The notes beneath the pieces are model-generated. The model searched no databases, was not told the DNA's origin, and worked only from the letters and a program-made list of their open reading frames with translations. A DNA stretch of 64,000 nucleotides from Paraburkholderia tuberum STM678 (GTDB taxonomy: Bacteria > Pseudomonadota > Gammaproteobacteria > Burkholderiales > Burkholderiaceae): positions 29,136 through 93,135 of the forward strand of contig NZ_CADFGP010000033.1 of NCBI RefSeq assembly GCF_902833905.1. Direction: 5' to 3'. Each line of letters begins with the position of its first letter. Positions within the stretch are counted from its first letter, which is position 1. Positions 34,177 to 43,963 of this stretch are shown here, piece after piece. The position numbers and the translations under genes are program-made.

Positions 34177-34632
34177 ATGATCTATAAAAGCGCGTTCAAG
34201 GACATCATCTACCCGGCGCAGAATCGGGAGCCACGCGTCACCCGATACCGCATCGTGCTCATGAAAAATTCCAGGCTGGTTCGAGCGATCGTTCATCTCG
34301 TAGCCGACGAGCCGACGCAACCACAATCAACGGAGATCGACACCGCACTCGACGTCGTTCTCAACCGGATCATTGAGGCAGAACTGGTCGGCGTGCGCCA
34401 TGACTGCGTAAGGCTGGTCGTTCAAGCGGACGCGCAGATGACCGAGTACCCGATCACCTTTAACGCGCTGGATGTGGCGCGGCCCGGCGATTCAGAGAGG
34501 CGGCCGCCGCCCACCGCCGATCAGGCAATCCATATCCGCTCGCTCGACGTCGTCGGAGGTTCGGTTGCGTTCTACGTCGATCGCGAGAGCGGCAAGCCTG
34601 TCATCGCCCGCGTTGCGGAAATGCTGCGATGA
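34177..34632 (+). CDS. hypothetical protein
   Basis: 151 residues (MIYKSAFKDIIYPAQNREPR). Alternating strands and helices, no known domain. The stop overlaps the start of the next gene (ATGA), so the two are probably co-translated. Confidence 0.6.
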   Translation: MIYKSAFKDIIYPAQNREPRVTRYRIVLMKNSRLVRAIVHLVADEPTQPQSTEIDTALDVVLNRIIEAELVGVRHDCVRLVVQADAQMTEYPITFNALDVARPGDSERRPPPTADQAIHIRSLDVVGGSVAFYVDRESGKPVIARVAEMLR

Positions 34633-34970
34633 GTGTGCCGTTTCGTCGCTACGCCGTCGGTCGGTGGGAGTCCCTGTGGGCGAGCCACCCGTACATGTCG
34701 CACCGGATACTGATCGACCTCCCAGCCCGGAAAGTCATCGCCGGTGAACACCGCTACTTCAAGGAATGGCACTACATGAGCCTGCCCGACCTTGAGTACA
34801 TGCAGCAAATACTGAACGAGACCTTCGACGACATCTTCGACGAGCCGCAGGACTACGACTTCAAATTGATCGACGAGCCGCCGTACTGGGCGGTCTGTCC
34901 GTGGCCGTGGCCACGCGTTCCGGCGCTGACCGACGACGAAGAAGATGCTCAGGATGCGGGCGACGAATAA
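34629..34970 (+). CDS. hypothetical protein
   Basis: 113 residues, acidic, with many aromatic residues (YFKEWHYMSLPDLEYMQQIL, PYWAVCPWPWPRVPALTDDE). It overlaps the preceding gene by 4 bases. Not recognised. Confidence 0.6.
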   Translation: MSVPFRRYAVGRWESLWASHPYMSHRILIDLPARKVIAGEHRYFKEWHYMSLPDLEYMQQILNETFDDIFDEPQDYDFKLIDEPPYWAVCPWPWPRVPALTDDEEDAQDAGDE

Positions 34971-35052
34971 TCCAGCACGGTAACTCGAGCGGGCGGATCA
35001 GCCTGAGTTGCGCGAGAATTAGCCGCCGCGCGAAGGGCGCGGCGCACGTTTG

Positions 35053-35367
35053 ATGAGGCATGAATTGACAACCAGCGATACCCCACTGCAGTTTGTAGTG
35101 ACGCGAGACGACGTGTTCACCTTCGATCACGGCGACATCCTCGGCACCATGTACCCGTCGCACGACAAGATCGGGCTTGATGAATGGGTCTGGCGGCTCT
35201 CGAAGACCGTCATCAACCGTGTGCGCGATGACGCCGGCGAGCTGCTGGAGGTAAAGGCCGAGACGGTGGTTATCAGCGAGGGCTACGCCAGCACGGCCGC
35301 AGAGGCGGCGTACGACATGCGCGCCTGTCTGCATCGCCAGATCGAGAAAGCCGGGCAGGACGCGTAG
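35053..35367 (+). CDS. hypothetical protein
   Basis: 104 residues from ATG 35053 (MRHELTTSDTPLQFVVTRDD). FDHGDILGTMYPSHDKIGLD and STAAEAAYDMRACLHRQIEK; probably a small alpha/beta protein. Not recognised. Same strand as the two preceding genes. Confidence 0.6.
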   Translation: MRHELTTSDTPLQFVVTRDDVFTFDHGDILGTMYPSHDKIGLDEWVWRLSKTVINRVRDDAGELLEVKAETVVISEGYASTAAEAAYDMRACLHRQIEKAGQDA

Positions 35368-35410
35368 CGGGCCTTGTGCTCGCCCGCAACCCGATCGGCG
35401 TTGCAACGTC

Positions 35411-35670
35411 CTAGTAACACGAGGGCCCCGGCATGCAGTTGACTCGCGAAGCCGACGACGCTGACGTCGGTCGCGTACATGTAGTTGTTTCAATGCGCGA
35501 CAGGATGTCTTTCAGCCGCTCAACGCGGGAGCGATAGGTCCGATTTGTATCAACCCGGGGGAGCGCGGCTATCCGCTCCTCCAGTAGGAGTGCGGGAAAG
35601 GCCCTCTACCGGCATGCGGCAAAACCATTTCGAGATGCTTCAGTTCGTTTTCCAGCTTGTGGTGATGCAT
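35411..35670 (-). pseudogene. small conserved protein, frameshifted
   Basis: From ATG 35670 the frame reads MHHHKLENELKHLEMVLPHA, GRGPFPHSYWRSG and stops at 35569. In the next frame the natural continuation ERIAALPRVDTNRTYRSRVE RLKDILSR follows and runs to 35411. The break lies in the ACTGGAGGAGCGG stretch. Small proteins of this kind are common near such regions in Burkholderia; function unknown. Confidence 0.5.
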
Positions 35671-35803
35671 TTTTCAGGCCACGGGTTGCAATATGCTATT
35701 TGGAAAAGTGCGGGACACAGCATTCGGCGTGCCCGACTTTACGCGGCCATCAAGTGGGAGCGGCGTCTCCGGGCCGCCCGATTCCCGGCGCTTCCAGGCT
35801 ATA

Positions 35804-35819
35804 CTGTGTTTTTATACAG
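35804..35819 (+). promoter_or_regulatory. LexA (SOS) box upstream of imuA
   Basis: CTGTGTTTTTATACAG fits CTGT(N8)ACAG, the LexA operator form of gamma- and betaproteobacteria, and it lies inside the imuA promoter region 18 bases before the start codon. imuA-imuB-dnaE2 cassettes are known SOS genes, so LexA control is expected. Confidence 0.85.
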
Positions 35820-35836
35820 TATTTCTGGAGGGAGTC

Positions 35837-36544
35837 ATGAGCGCGGTTATGCTGCCCGAAACGATCCATCCGGACTTATGGCGAGGCAACCAGTTGGCGC
35901 GCGCCCGGTCACGTGTCGTTGAGTGCGGCGACGAGGGGCTCGCCGAGGAACTCCCAGGCGGCGGCTGGCCACGCGGCGCGCTGACCGATCTGCTTGTCCA
36001 GCAGACCGGTTGCGGCGAACTACGCCTTCTTCGTCCTGCGTTCCAGCAACTGGCATCGAAACCCGTTGTCATGCTCCAGCCGCCTCACGACCTTCAGCCG
36101 ACCGCTTTCGCCTGGTGGGGGCTAGATGCGGCGAACCTGATGACGGTGAAAGCGCCGAGAACGGCGGACGCGCTATGGGCTGCGGAGCAGATTCTGCGGG
36201 CCGGCACTTGTGGCGCCCTGCTTTTCTGGCAGAACCATGTACGTCCGGAGTCGTTGCGCCGACTGCATCTGGCCGCTCAGGCGTCCGAGTCACTCTTTTT
36301 CATGATGCGGCCGCTCGCGACAACGCGCGATGCATCGCCCGCACCACTGAGGCTTGCCATTCGCGCAGCGAAGGATGGGGTCGACATCCAGTTCCTTAAG
36401 CGTCGTGGCCCCGCGCGGGACGAGCCGCTGTTCGTCGCGTTGACGCCCTCCCCGATCCTGAACGTAAAACGCAATGCAACTGTGGATAGGCGTCCATCTC
36501 CCGTTGTTGTGCCTCGAAGTGTTCCGACCGAAGTGGTCGCATAA
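35837..36544 (+). CDS. imuA: ImuA, SOS-induced translesion cassette protein
   Basis: 235 residues from ATG 35837 behind GGAGGGAG. A RecA/SulA-like core: ELPGGGWPRGALTDLLVQQT (degenerate Walker region), KPVVMLQPPHDLQP, ALWAAEQILRAGTCGALLFW, LFFMMRPLATTRDASPAPLR. In this cassette ImuA interacts with RecA and supports DnaE2-dependent mutagenic repair. It overlaps imuB by 71 bases. Under the LexA box at 35804. It looks intact. Confidence 0.88.
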   Translation: MSAVMLPETIHPDLWRGNQLARARSRVVECGDEGLAEELPGGGWPRGALTDLLVQQTGCGELRLLRPAFQQLASKPVVMLQPPHDLQPTAFAWWGLDAANLMTVKAPRTADALWAAEQILRAGTCGALLFWQNHVRPESLRRLHLAAQASESLFFMMRPLATTRDASPAPLRLAIRAAKDGVDIQFLKRRGPARDEPLFVALTPSPILNVKRNATVDRRPSPVVVPRSVPTEVVA

Positions 36545-37949
36545 AGCGCTCGATGCAGCCGAAGGCCTTGCCGTGCTCGAAAAGGAGCGCGTCATTGCCG
36601 CGGATGCGTCTGCGCGCGCTGCAGGCGTGTGCATCGGCATGCGCCGGGGCGGTGTACTGACGCTCGCGCCGGCTACCCAGATGCAGGAGCGCGACGGCGC
36701 GGCGGAAGTCAACGCTGTGCGCGAGGTCGCAACAGGTCTGCTGAACCTGTCGCCGCAGGTCGTCATCGCGGAGGAAAGCACGGTGCTGGTCGACGTGTCG
36801 GCAAGCCTGCGTCTTTTCGGTGGCATCCGGTCGCTACGCCGCATGGCACGTCGCGTCGCAGAGGCCATCGGCGTGACCGCCACCATCAGCGTGGCGCCAA
36901 CGGGACAGGCGGCATGGCTGCTCGCGCGCTATCGCGGCGGCGCAAGCCTCTCTCACGACTCGCTTGGGCGCGCACTCGCCAGCCTGCCGGTGAGCCTGCC
37001 TGCGCCCGCCCGGCGCCATCTGGACTGGCTCACTGGCATTGGATGCGAGACGGTAGGGCAGCTTATGCGCCTGCCGCGCGCAGGACTCAAAAAGCGCTGC
37101 GGAACAGCATTGCTCGATCTGCTCGACCGCGCCAGTGGAGACGCACCCGAAGTGTATGAATGGTTTGAAACACCGCCGACCTTCCAGGCGCGCTTGGAAT
37201 TGCCGGATCGCATCGAGCACGCGGAAGCCTGTCTCTTTGCGGCGCGCCGGCTCGTTGTGCAGTTGACCGGCTGGCTGTCGCAGAAACAGCTTGCCGTGAC
37301 CCGCATTGTCCTGCTGCTCGAGCATGAACGCGGCCGGGACGCGATTGAGCCGACCGCGATCGAAGTGTCGCTCGCCGAGCCAACGTGGCGGGAGGATCAC
37401 CTCGTGCGTCTGCTGAAAGAACGGCTCACCCGCGTTGAACTGGCGGCCGCCGTCATTGCGCTGCAACTGGTTGTGCAGGAGGTCAGGGAGGCCGAGGCCG
37501 CATCGGACTCGCTGTTTCCCGATCCCGGGGGCACAGCGTCCGACCACGCGCGGCTGCTTGAACTGCTGGTCGCGCGTCTGGGCGCAGAGAACGTGCTACG
37601 GCCCGCGCCGGTCGCCGACCATCGGCCCGAGGTTGCCGCGCGCTGGGTGTCCGTGACGGACAAGACGAAGTACGTCGCGCCGGCGACGGACACGCCGCGC
37701 CCCACGTGGCTGCTCGATGCTCCGATCAAGCTGCTGATGCGCGGCGAGCGGCCGTTTTATGGCAGTCCCCTGCGCACGGTCTCGTCCGGCGAGCGCGTCG
37801 AGGCGGGCTGGTTCCAGGGCGAACCGGTGACGCGCGACTACTTCGTTGCGGAAGCCGACGATCACATCTGCTACTGGATCTTCCGGGAGCGGATCGGCGC
37901 CGTCGACGACGACGAGCCGCGCTGGTATCTGCACGGATTTTTCGGATAG
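36474..37949 (+). CDS. imuB: ImuB, Y-family polymerase-like translesion protein
   Basis: 491 residues: MQLWIGVHLPLLCLEVFRPK, then the Y-family palm and little-finger like regions (AVLEKERVIAADASARAAGV, SPQVVIAEESTVLVDVSASL, LTGIGCETVGQLMRLPRAGL). ImuB proteins lack the polymerase catalytic acidic residues and act as adaptors between the beta clamp and DnaE2. The C-terminus (RRWYLHGFFG-like end, PRWYLHGFFG) is conserved. It starts inside imuA and ends 3 bases before dnaE2. Intact. Confidence 0.9.
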   Translation: MQLWIGVHLPLLCLEVFRPKWSHKALDAAEGLAVLEKERVIAADASARAAGVCIGMRRGGVLTLAPATQMQERDGAAEVNAVREVATGLLNLSPQVVIAEESTVLVDVSASLRLFGGIRSLRRMARRVAEAIGVTATISVAPTGQAAWLLARYRGGASLSHDSLGRALASLPVSLPAPARRHLDWLTGIGCETVGQLMRLPRAGLKKRCGTALLDLLDRASGDAPEVYEWFETPPTFQARLELPDRIEHAEACLFAARRLVVQLTGWLSQKQLAVTRIVLLLEHERGRDAIEPTAIEVSLAEPTWREDHLVRLLKERLTRVELAAAVIALQLVVQEVREAEAASDSLFPDPGGTASDHARLLELLVARLGAENVLRPAPVADHRPEVAARWVSVTDKTKYVAPATDTPRPTWLLDAPIKLLMRGERPFYGSPLRTVSSGERVEAGWFQGEPVTRDYFVAEADDHICYWIFRERIGAVDDDEPRWYLHGFFG

Positions 37950-38843
37950 GCCATGGCACCGGGTTCCTTCGGCCTGCCCGGCTATGCCGAGTTGCAGTGC
38001 TGCTCCAACTTTACGTTCCTTCAGGGCGCATCGCACGCCGAGGAAATCGCCGCCCGTGCAGCGCAACTCGGCTACGAGGCGATCGCCATTACCGACGAAT
38101 GCTCGCTCGCCGGAATCGTGCGCGCACACGTCGCGGCGAAGGAAGCAGGCATCAAGCTGCTGGTCGGCGCGCACTTCCGTTTGACCAACGCGGACGGCTC
38201 GCCTGCCCTTGCCTTCACGGCGATCGCGCAGAACCGCGACGGATACGGCAACCTTTCCGAACTCATCACGCTCGCGCGCACCCGTACGGCCAAGGGCAGT
38301 TACCTGCTTTATCCGCATGACCTCGATCATCCCGATCCGCCTTACGCGCATCTGAGTGCCCTGCCCGACTGCCTGATCATCCTGACGCCGGACTTCCCGG
38401 CGAAAGAGGCGCGTCTCAACGCTCAGGCCGAATGGGTAGCGCGCACGTTTGGAGAGAACCGCTGCTGGATGGGGCTGACCTTGCACGCCCGCGCGCTTGA
38501 CGACGTGCATCGCAATGTTGTTCTTGATGTCGCGGAACGGCACGGTCTGAACGTCGTTGCAACCGGGCAGGTGCTCATGCATGTGCGATCGCGCAAACCG
38601 TTGCAGGACTCACTCACCGCGATACGACTTAACCGGCCCGTCACGGAATGCGGGTTTGAACTCGCGCCGAACGCGGAGCAGCATCTGCGCTCGCGCCTGC
38701 GTCTTGCCAACGTCTATCCGGTGGAAGCGTTGGCGCAAACGCTGAACGTCGCTTCGCGCTGTTCGTTTGTGCTGGACGAACTGCGCTACGTGAGATTGAC
38801 CCGCAAAAACGGACACCTATCCTTTTGATCAGGAGGTGTCGAA

Positions 38844-39161
38844 ATGGGCAGGCATCGTACCCCATACCCTGTGGAATTCCGGGCCCACATGGTTGAGCTG
38901 GTGAAGGCCGGAAGAACGCCTGAGGAACTGGCTCGTGAGTTCGAACCGACCGAGCAGACGATCAACAACTGGGTCGCGCAGGCCGATCGCGATGCGGGTG
39001 TGCGTCACGACGGGCTGACCACGGCCGAGAGGCAGGAACTCACACGGTTGCGTCGTGAGAACCGGCAACTGAAGATGGAGCGGGACATTCTCTCGCAGGC
39101 TGCGGCCTGGTTCGCGAGGGAGACGGGAGCCGTTCCGCCGAAGGGCGGTACGGATTCATGA
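38844..39161 (+). CDS. IS3-family OrfA
   Basis: 105 residues behind AGGAGGTG. Helix-turn-helix (MVELVKAGRTPEELAREFEP) and a leucine-zipper-like segment (ELTRLRRENRQLKMERDILS). In the family it binds the ends and forms OrfAB with the next frame. The stop overlaps orfB by 4 bases (ATGA). Confidence 0.85.
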   Translation: MGRHRTPYPVEFRAHMVELVKAGRTPEELAREFEPTEQTINNWVAQADRDAGVRHDGLTTAERQELTRLRRENRQLKMERDILSQAAAWFARETGAVPPKGGTDS

Positions 39162-39961
39162 GAGCGAACCGGGCCAGGTGGCCCATTGCCACAATGGCAC
39201 GGCTGCTCAGGGTCTCCACGAGCGGCTACTACGCATGGCTGGTGCGAGAGCCATCGAAACGCTCATGCAGCGATGCGCAACTGCTCGAGCGTATCCGCAC
39301 GCTGCATGCGAGTTCGCGCGGCACGTATGGGGCGCCACGTATCCATGCGCAGCTTGCGCGTGAAGGCGTGCACGTCGGACGCAAGCGGGTCGCACGCCTG
39401 ATGCGCATGGCCGGCCTGCATGGTGCGAGCCGGCGGCGCTGGCCACACACCACGCGGCAACGCGCGGGGGCACGGCGCGCTCCGGATCTGGTGCGTCGGC
39501 ACTTCTGTGCCGAGGCGGCGAACGTGCTGTGGGTGGCGGACGCCACCTACATCCCGACTGGCGAGGGGTTTCTGTACCTGGCGGTGGTCCTCGACGTGTT
39601 CAGTCGTCGCATTGTGGGCTGGGCGATGTCCAGCCATCTGTACACCGAACTGATGTTGCGCGCACTCGATATGGCGTTGCTGCAGCGACGCCATGAAGGC
39701 ATCATCCTGCACTCAGACCAAGGGTGCCAGTACACGTCCATTGCATTCGGGCGGCGCTGCCGCGAAGCGGGCTGGTACAACGTACGCCGCCTGCACAGCA
39801 GCATTGGCTACTGCTCGCCGCTTGAATTCGAGAACATCAACGTTAAAAGGCAAACCGTGTCGCCTTGCGGGTTGCCCACCGGCGGGCAGCGTCATGGTCG
39901 TGAGAGGCGACCCGCCGCCCGCCCGTGGACAACCCGCGACTCAACGCTTAATGGAGGCTAG
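39158..39961 (+). pseudogene. IS3-family OrfB transposase with internal deletion
   Basis: The integrase core is present: LWVADATYIPTGEGFLYLAV (first Asp) and HSDQGCQYTSIAFGRRCREA (second Asp). The family then has about 45 residues including NAMCESFFATLE, which provides the third catalytic residue (Glu). Here the sequence jumps from CREAG directly to WYNVRRLHSSIGYCSPLEFE. The last 35 residues read past the usual end. Transposase activity is therefore lost. Confidence 0.8.
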
Positions 39962-42357
39962 ATCACATCAAATTGCTGGCTGCAAATCCGTCCGTCGAAC
40001 CGGGTCAATCTCAACGAGTACCCCGACGAACTCGTGCCACCGGGCACCCCCCCCCGACTGCCTATCTGCGCGGGGAAACGTATCTGGGCGCGCAACGACG
40101 CTATCCGCGCGGCATACCGCACAGCGTTCAGGTGCAGATCGAGCACGAACTCTCGCTGATCGCAGACCTGAAATACGAGCCGTACTTCCTGACCGTGTAC
40201 GACATCGTTCGCTTCGCACGCAACGAAGGCATCCTCTGTCAGGGTCGCGGCTCCGCCGCGAATTCGGCCGTCTGTTATTGCCTCGGCATCACCGAAGTGG
40301 ACCCCGCCCGCGGCAATCTCTTGTTCGAACGGTTCATTTCAAGGGAACGAGCTGCGGCGGGGGACGTGCCTGATATAGACACCGATTTTGAACACCAGCG
40401 CAGGGAAGAGGTCATCCAGTACATCTATCGCAAGTACTCGCGTACGCGAGCCGCGCTCGCGGCCGCGGTGACAACCTACCGCCCTCGCTCAGCGATCCGC
40501 GATTCCGGCAAGGCGCTCGGCATCGACCCTGTCATCGTTGATCGGGTCGCGAAAGAACATCACTGGTTCGATTCGAGCGCGGACCTGATCCGGCGATTCG
40601 TTGCTAGCGGCCTCGACCCCGAGACGCCGATGATCCAGCAATGGGCGACCCTCGCCACGCAGCTACTCGGTTTTCCGCGCCATCTGTCGCAGCACACAGG
40701 CGGCTTCGTGATCGCACGCGGCAAGCTGTCCCGGCTCGTGCCGGTGGAAAACGCGTCGATGCCGGATCGCACCGTCATCCAGTGGGACAAGGACGATCTG
40801 GAAGCGCTCGGCCTGCTGAAAATCGACGTGCTTGCGCTCGGCATGCTGTCGGCGATTCGCCGCACCCTTGACCTGGTATCGCAGCAGCGCGGCGAGCCGT
40901 TCGAAATGCAGGACATTCCGCCCGAGGACGAGGCGACGTACGACATGATCTGTGCGGCCGACACGGTCGGCGTGTTCCAGATCGAGTCGCGGGCCCAGAT
41001 GAGCATGCTGCCGCGCCTGAAGCCACGCGAGTTCTATGACCTCGTAATCGAGGTCGCTATTGTCAGACCAGGGCCTGTGCAGGGCGGCATGGTTCATCCT
41101 TACCTTCGTCGCCGACAGGGCATCGAGCCCGTTTCCTATCCGAGTCCCGACGTCGAGCAGGCGCTCAAGCGCACGCTCGGCGTGCCCATCTTCCAGGAGC
41201 AGGTCATGCAGGTCGCCATGCTTGCCGCAGGCTTCAGCGCCGGCGAGGCCGACCAGTTGCGCCGTGCGATGGCCGCGTGGAAACGCAAGGGCGGACTGCA
41301 GCACTATCACGACCGCATCGTGGAAGGCATGCTGCAACGCGGCTACGACCGGGAATTCGCTGAATCGATCTTTTCGCAGATCCAGGGCTTCGGCGAATAC
41401 GGTTTTCCTGAGAGCCATGCGGCGAGCTTCGCGCTGCTCGTCTACGCAAGCTGCTGGCTTAAACGCCACGAACCAGCCGCGTTCCTCTGCGCGATGCTCA
41501 ACAGCCAGCCGATGGGCTTCTATTCGCCCTCGCAGCTTGTGCAGGACGCGAAGCGTCACGGCGTGGCGGTGCTGCCCGTTGATGTGACGATAAGTGGCTG
41601 GGACTCAACGATGGAAGGCGATGGCAGTATGGCGCCGGTGCGTCTGGGCATGTCTGTGGCGCGCGGCATGCGCGAGGAAACGGCGCGGCGCATTGAAGCG
41701 GCTCGCGCGGTCAGGCCGTTCCGGGATGTTGCCGATCTCGCGAATCGCGCGCAGCTCGACCGTCATGACCTGCAGGTGCTGGCGGCCGCCAATGCGCTGA
41801 AGCCGCTCGCCGGCGACCGGCGGCAGGCGCTATGGGCAGCGGTCGCCGCGGTGCCGGACAAGGATCTGTTGCGAGCCACTTCGCGCGAGGAAGAAGCGCC
41901 AGCGCTTGCCGCGCCAACGGAAGGCGAGGATCTGATCGCGGACTACCGCTCGACCGGCCTGACGCTCGGCCGACACCCGCTCGCGCTGCTTCGTGAAAAG
42001 CTGCTTGCCATGCGCCTGATGCCAGCCGAGGCGCTGATGCGCTATCGCAATGGGCAGCTCGCGCGTGGCTGCGGAATCGTAACGGTGCGGCAGCGCCCCG
42101 GCACAGCTAACGGCGTGATGTTCATGACGCTGGAAGACGAGACCGGGTCGGTCAATGTGATCGTATGGGAGTCCGTGCTCAAGCGGCAGCGGCGCGAGGC
42201 GTTGGGATCATCGCTTCTCGCTGTCTATGGCGTTTGGCAATGCGAAGGCGAGGTCAGGCATCTGGTCGCCCAGCGGCTCGTCGACGTGTCGCATCTGCTT
42301 GGCGAACTACCGACGGCAAGCCGGAATTTTCACTGAATTCAACGAGGAGTACTGTCG

Positions 42358-42658
42358 ATGCCAAACTACAACGTTCTGTTTGATGCTCAGGCGGCCGCTG
42401 AGGAAATCGTGCCGCGCGTCGTTGCGCGACACCGCTCAAAGGGTGTGCTGACCTGGAAACTGCTTCATCAGATGGAGGAGGAAGTGCTGTCCGAAGTCTC
42501 GTCCAGCGGACAAGTTCAGCGACCGGCTGCTACAGATGATCTGCGCGCCCGCCGTCCTGTCCTACCCCAACGACGACCGACCTGTGTTGTTCGAGGGCCA
42601 TGACTTCCTGCCGATCGTCTTCGCCGCCATTGACCGCGCGTGGCGACAGGTTCACTGA
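42358..42658 (+). pseudogene. small hypothetical gene, frameshifted
   Basis: Begins MPNYNVLFDAQAAAEEIVPR to EEVLSEVSS, 21 bases after dnaE2. From GGACAAGTTC (about 42508) the sensible reading is in the next frame, DKFSDRLLQMICAPAVLSYP to FLPIVFAAIDRAWRQVH with a stop at 42656. One base change apart the gene would be about 100 residues. Family not recognised. Confidence 0.6.
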
Positions 42659-42783
42659 TTGCGAGCCGCCAACCTGGCCGGTTGAACGTTCTTGACGCGC
42701 GCGGGAGAGGCCCCTCCTTGACATCAGGTCGGTCTGCCGTAAAAAGCATCTGACCAATCCGCACGGGAACGAGGACGGCAGTG

Positions 42784-42996
42784 ATGCACCGCAGACAACC
42801 AAAGATTTACGCGACCCTTCGCCGTCGCTTCTGCAAGGACGCGCTAAAACGCATGGGTTTCCAGTACACAAGCACGAGTGGCTCGACACTCGTCAAACTC
42901 GGAGCAATGCGGACCCCGTACGCCACGGCACGCCCGGACGGCGAATTCTGGCGCGTAACGCCGCTCGTCTCACCGCGGGTCTGGCGCCCGCGCTGA
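42784..42996 (+). CDS. small basic hypothetical protein
   Basis: 70 residues from ATG 42784 behind GAGGA: MHRRQPKIYATLRRRFCKDA. Strongly basic with an even spread of Arg and Lys. Not recognised. A hairpin overlaps its stop codon. Confidence 0.5.
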   Translation: MHRRQPKIYATLRRRFCKDALKRMGFQYTSTSGSTLVKLGAMRTPYATARPDGEFWRVTPLVSPRVWRPR

Positions 42997-43023
42997 TATA
43001 CCGCCCCCACCCGGCGGTATATC
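42995..43023 (+). terminator. hairpin after the small basic gene
   Basis: GATATACCGCC (42995-43005) pairs perfectly with GGCGGTATATC (43013-43023), an 11-bp stem with a 7-base loop. No T run follows, so termination efficiency is unclear. Confidence 0.5.
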
Positions 43024-43158
43024 GGGTCTTCGACGGCCCCGCTTTTCCGCAAACCGGCAGTCACGGGTGCGCTGTGCAGCATGCCCAACAGCGCCGACAT
43101 CGACGCGGGCTGGAACCCCTTTTTGCTCGACAGTTCATGTGGTTAACGGGAGAGAGTC

Positions 43159-43668
43159 ATGTGCTACGGAGACCCCGACAGATTACTGGAGCTTGTCATC
43201 GGCAAACGTGCCCTTCCGAAAAATGACCTGGGTCACACGCCGTTGGACGATTTTGAGCATTTCTGCGCGTACACAGGCTGCAGGGAACAGGACCTTGGTC
43301 CGCGAGCGTTCGCCTTCGTGCGGCTGGCGTACGTGACGGCGGGCCTGAACCGGCGCAGGTACAGGAGCGCCGGACTCGACGCGCAGCTGGAGAAATACTG
43401 CGCGGACATCAGCATGCTCCTTCGCGACCGCCCGCCCGGGACCACCGCCGACATCACAGGCGACGCCGTGCTGTACTGGGACGGCGGACGGTTGAACGGC
43501 GCGACGCTGTCTGAGGATGATGTCCGAGATGTTGCGCTGCCGCTTGAGCTGGAGGACATATTGCCCGGCGCTCGCGACGCTGTCGCGGAATGGCTGGCGC
43601 GACCGACATTCAGCTTTCGTCCGTCCCTCCTCGAATGGCTCGACCCCTTGCCACCCGGCGCGCTGTAG
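43159..43668 (+). CDS. hypothetical protein, paralogue of 52526-53032
   Basis: 169 residues. C-terminal half ISMLLRDRPPGTTADITGDA .. FRPSLLEWLDPLPPGAL matches GMMLRDVPVGTAADLSDCMV .. SRPELIEWLRDAPP of the protein encoded at 52526-53032 in order and spacing. Both lie near DNA-repair genes. Family and function unknown. Behind GGGAGAGAGTC. Confidence 0.65.
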   Translation: MCYGDPDRLLELVIGKRALPKNDLGHTPLDDFEHFCAYTGCREQDLGPRAFAFVRLAYVTAGLNRRRYRSAGLDAQLEKYCADISMLLRDRPPGTTADITGDAVLYWDGGRLNGATLSEDDVRDVALPLELEDILPGARDAVAEWLARPTFSFRPSLLEWLDPLPPGAL

Positions 43669-43703
43669 GCGTGACCAGCCGTCACACGCGTGAGGGCGAT
43701 AGC

Positions 43704-43928
43704 ATGAACCGGATGTGGACGTCCGGAGGCACGAGTTTTGGGTACGGCGATAACCTTCCGCCGCATAGATGGCCGCCACCTTGGGCGCTTCGTGGCAATG
43801 AGTACGCCGCCGATGGCAGCTATCCAATGGATATCGGCTTGCGGGTAGGCTCTCCTTTCGAAACGTGTGCAGCGACGTTTCCGCCTCAGCCTCGGAAAAG
43901 GCCCTCCAAGCTCCACTCGACGAACTAA
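43704..43928 (+). CDS. short hypothetical protein
   Basis: 74 residues (MNRMWTSGGTSFGYGDNLPP), proline- and glycine-rich, no domain. It may be a chance frame; it ends just before the flavoprotein gene. Confidence 0.3.
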   Translation: MNRMWTSGGTSFGYGDNLPPHRWPPPWALRGNEYAADGSYPMDIGLRVGSPFETCAATFPPQPRKRPSKLHSTN

Positions 43929-43963
43929 TATGACCCTGTGGATATGCCCAGCAGGAGTGCGTG

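Larger units (their letters stand above)
38791..40013 (+). mobile_element. IS3-family insertion sequence in dnaE2
   Basis: 1223 bases. The ends are inverted repeats starting TGAGATTGACCCG at 38791 and, on the other strand, at 40013. The target bases ACG are duplicated (38788-38790 and 40014-40016); removing one copy and the element restores LRY-EYPDE of DnaE2. It encodes orfA and orfB. orfB is internally deleted, so this copy is probably no longer able to move alone. Confidence 0.9.
37953..42336 (+). pseudogene. dnaE2: error-prone DNA polymerase DnaE2 (ImuC), interrupted
   Basis: The N-terminal part (37953-38790) has the PHP domain (GYAELQCCSNFTFLQGASHA) up to LDELRY. An IS3-family element (38791-40013) follows, and the polymerase resumes at 40014 with EYPDELVPPGT. 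The rest holds the C-family catalytic core (PDIDTDFEHQRREEV, GFGEYGFPESHAASFALLVY) and an OB domain. Beyond the insertion a run of nine C at 40047-40055 shifts the frame, so two lesions are present. No full enzyme can be made, although imuA and imuB upstream look intact. Confidence 0.9.

Noticed and set aside
36834..37547. 237-codon open frame on the minus strand
   Set aside because: Shadow of imuB.
40663..41559. 298-codon open frame on the minus strand
   Set aside because: Shadow of the dnaE2 polymerase core.
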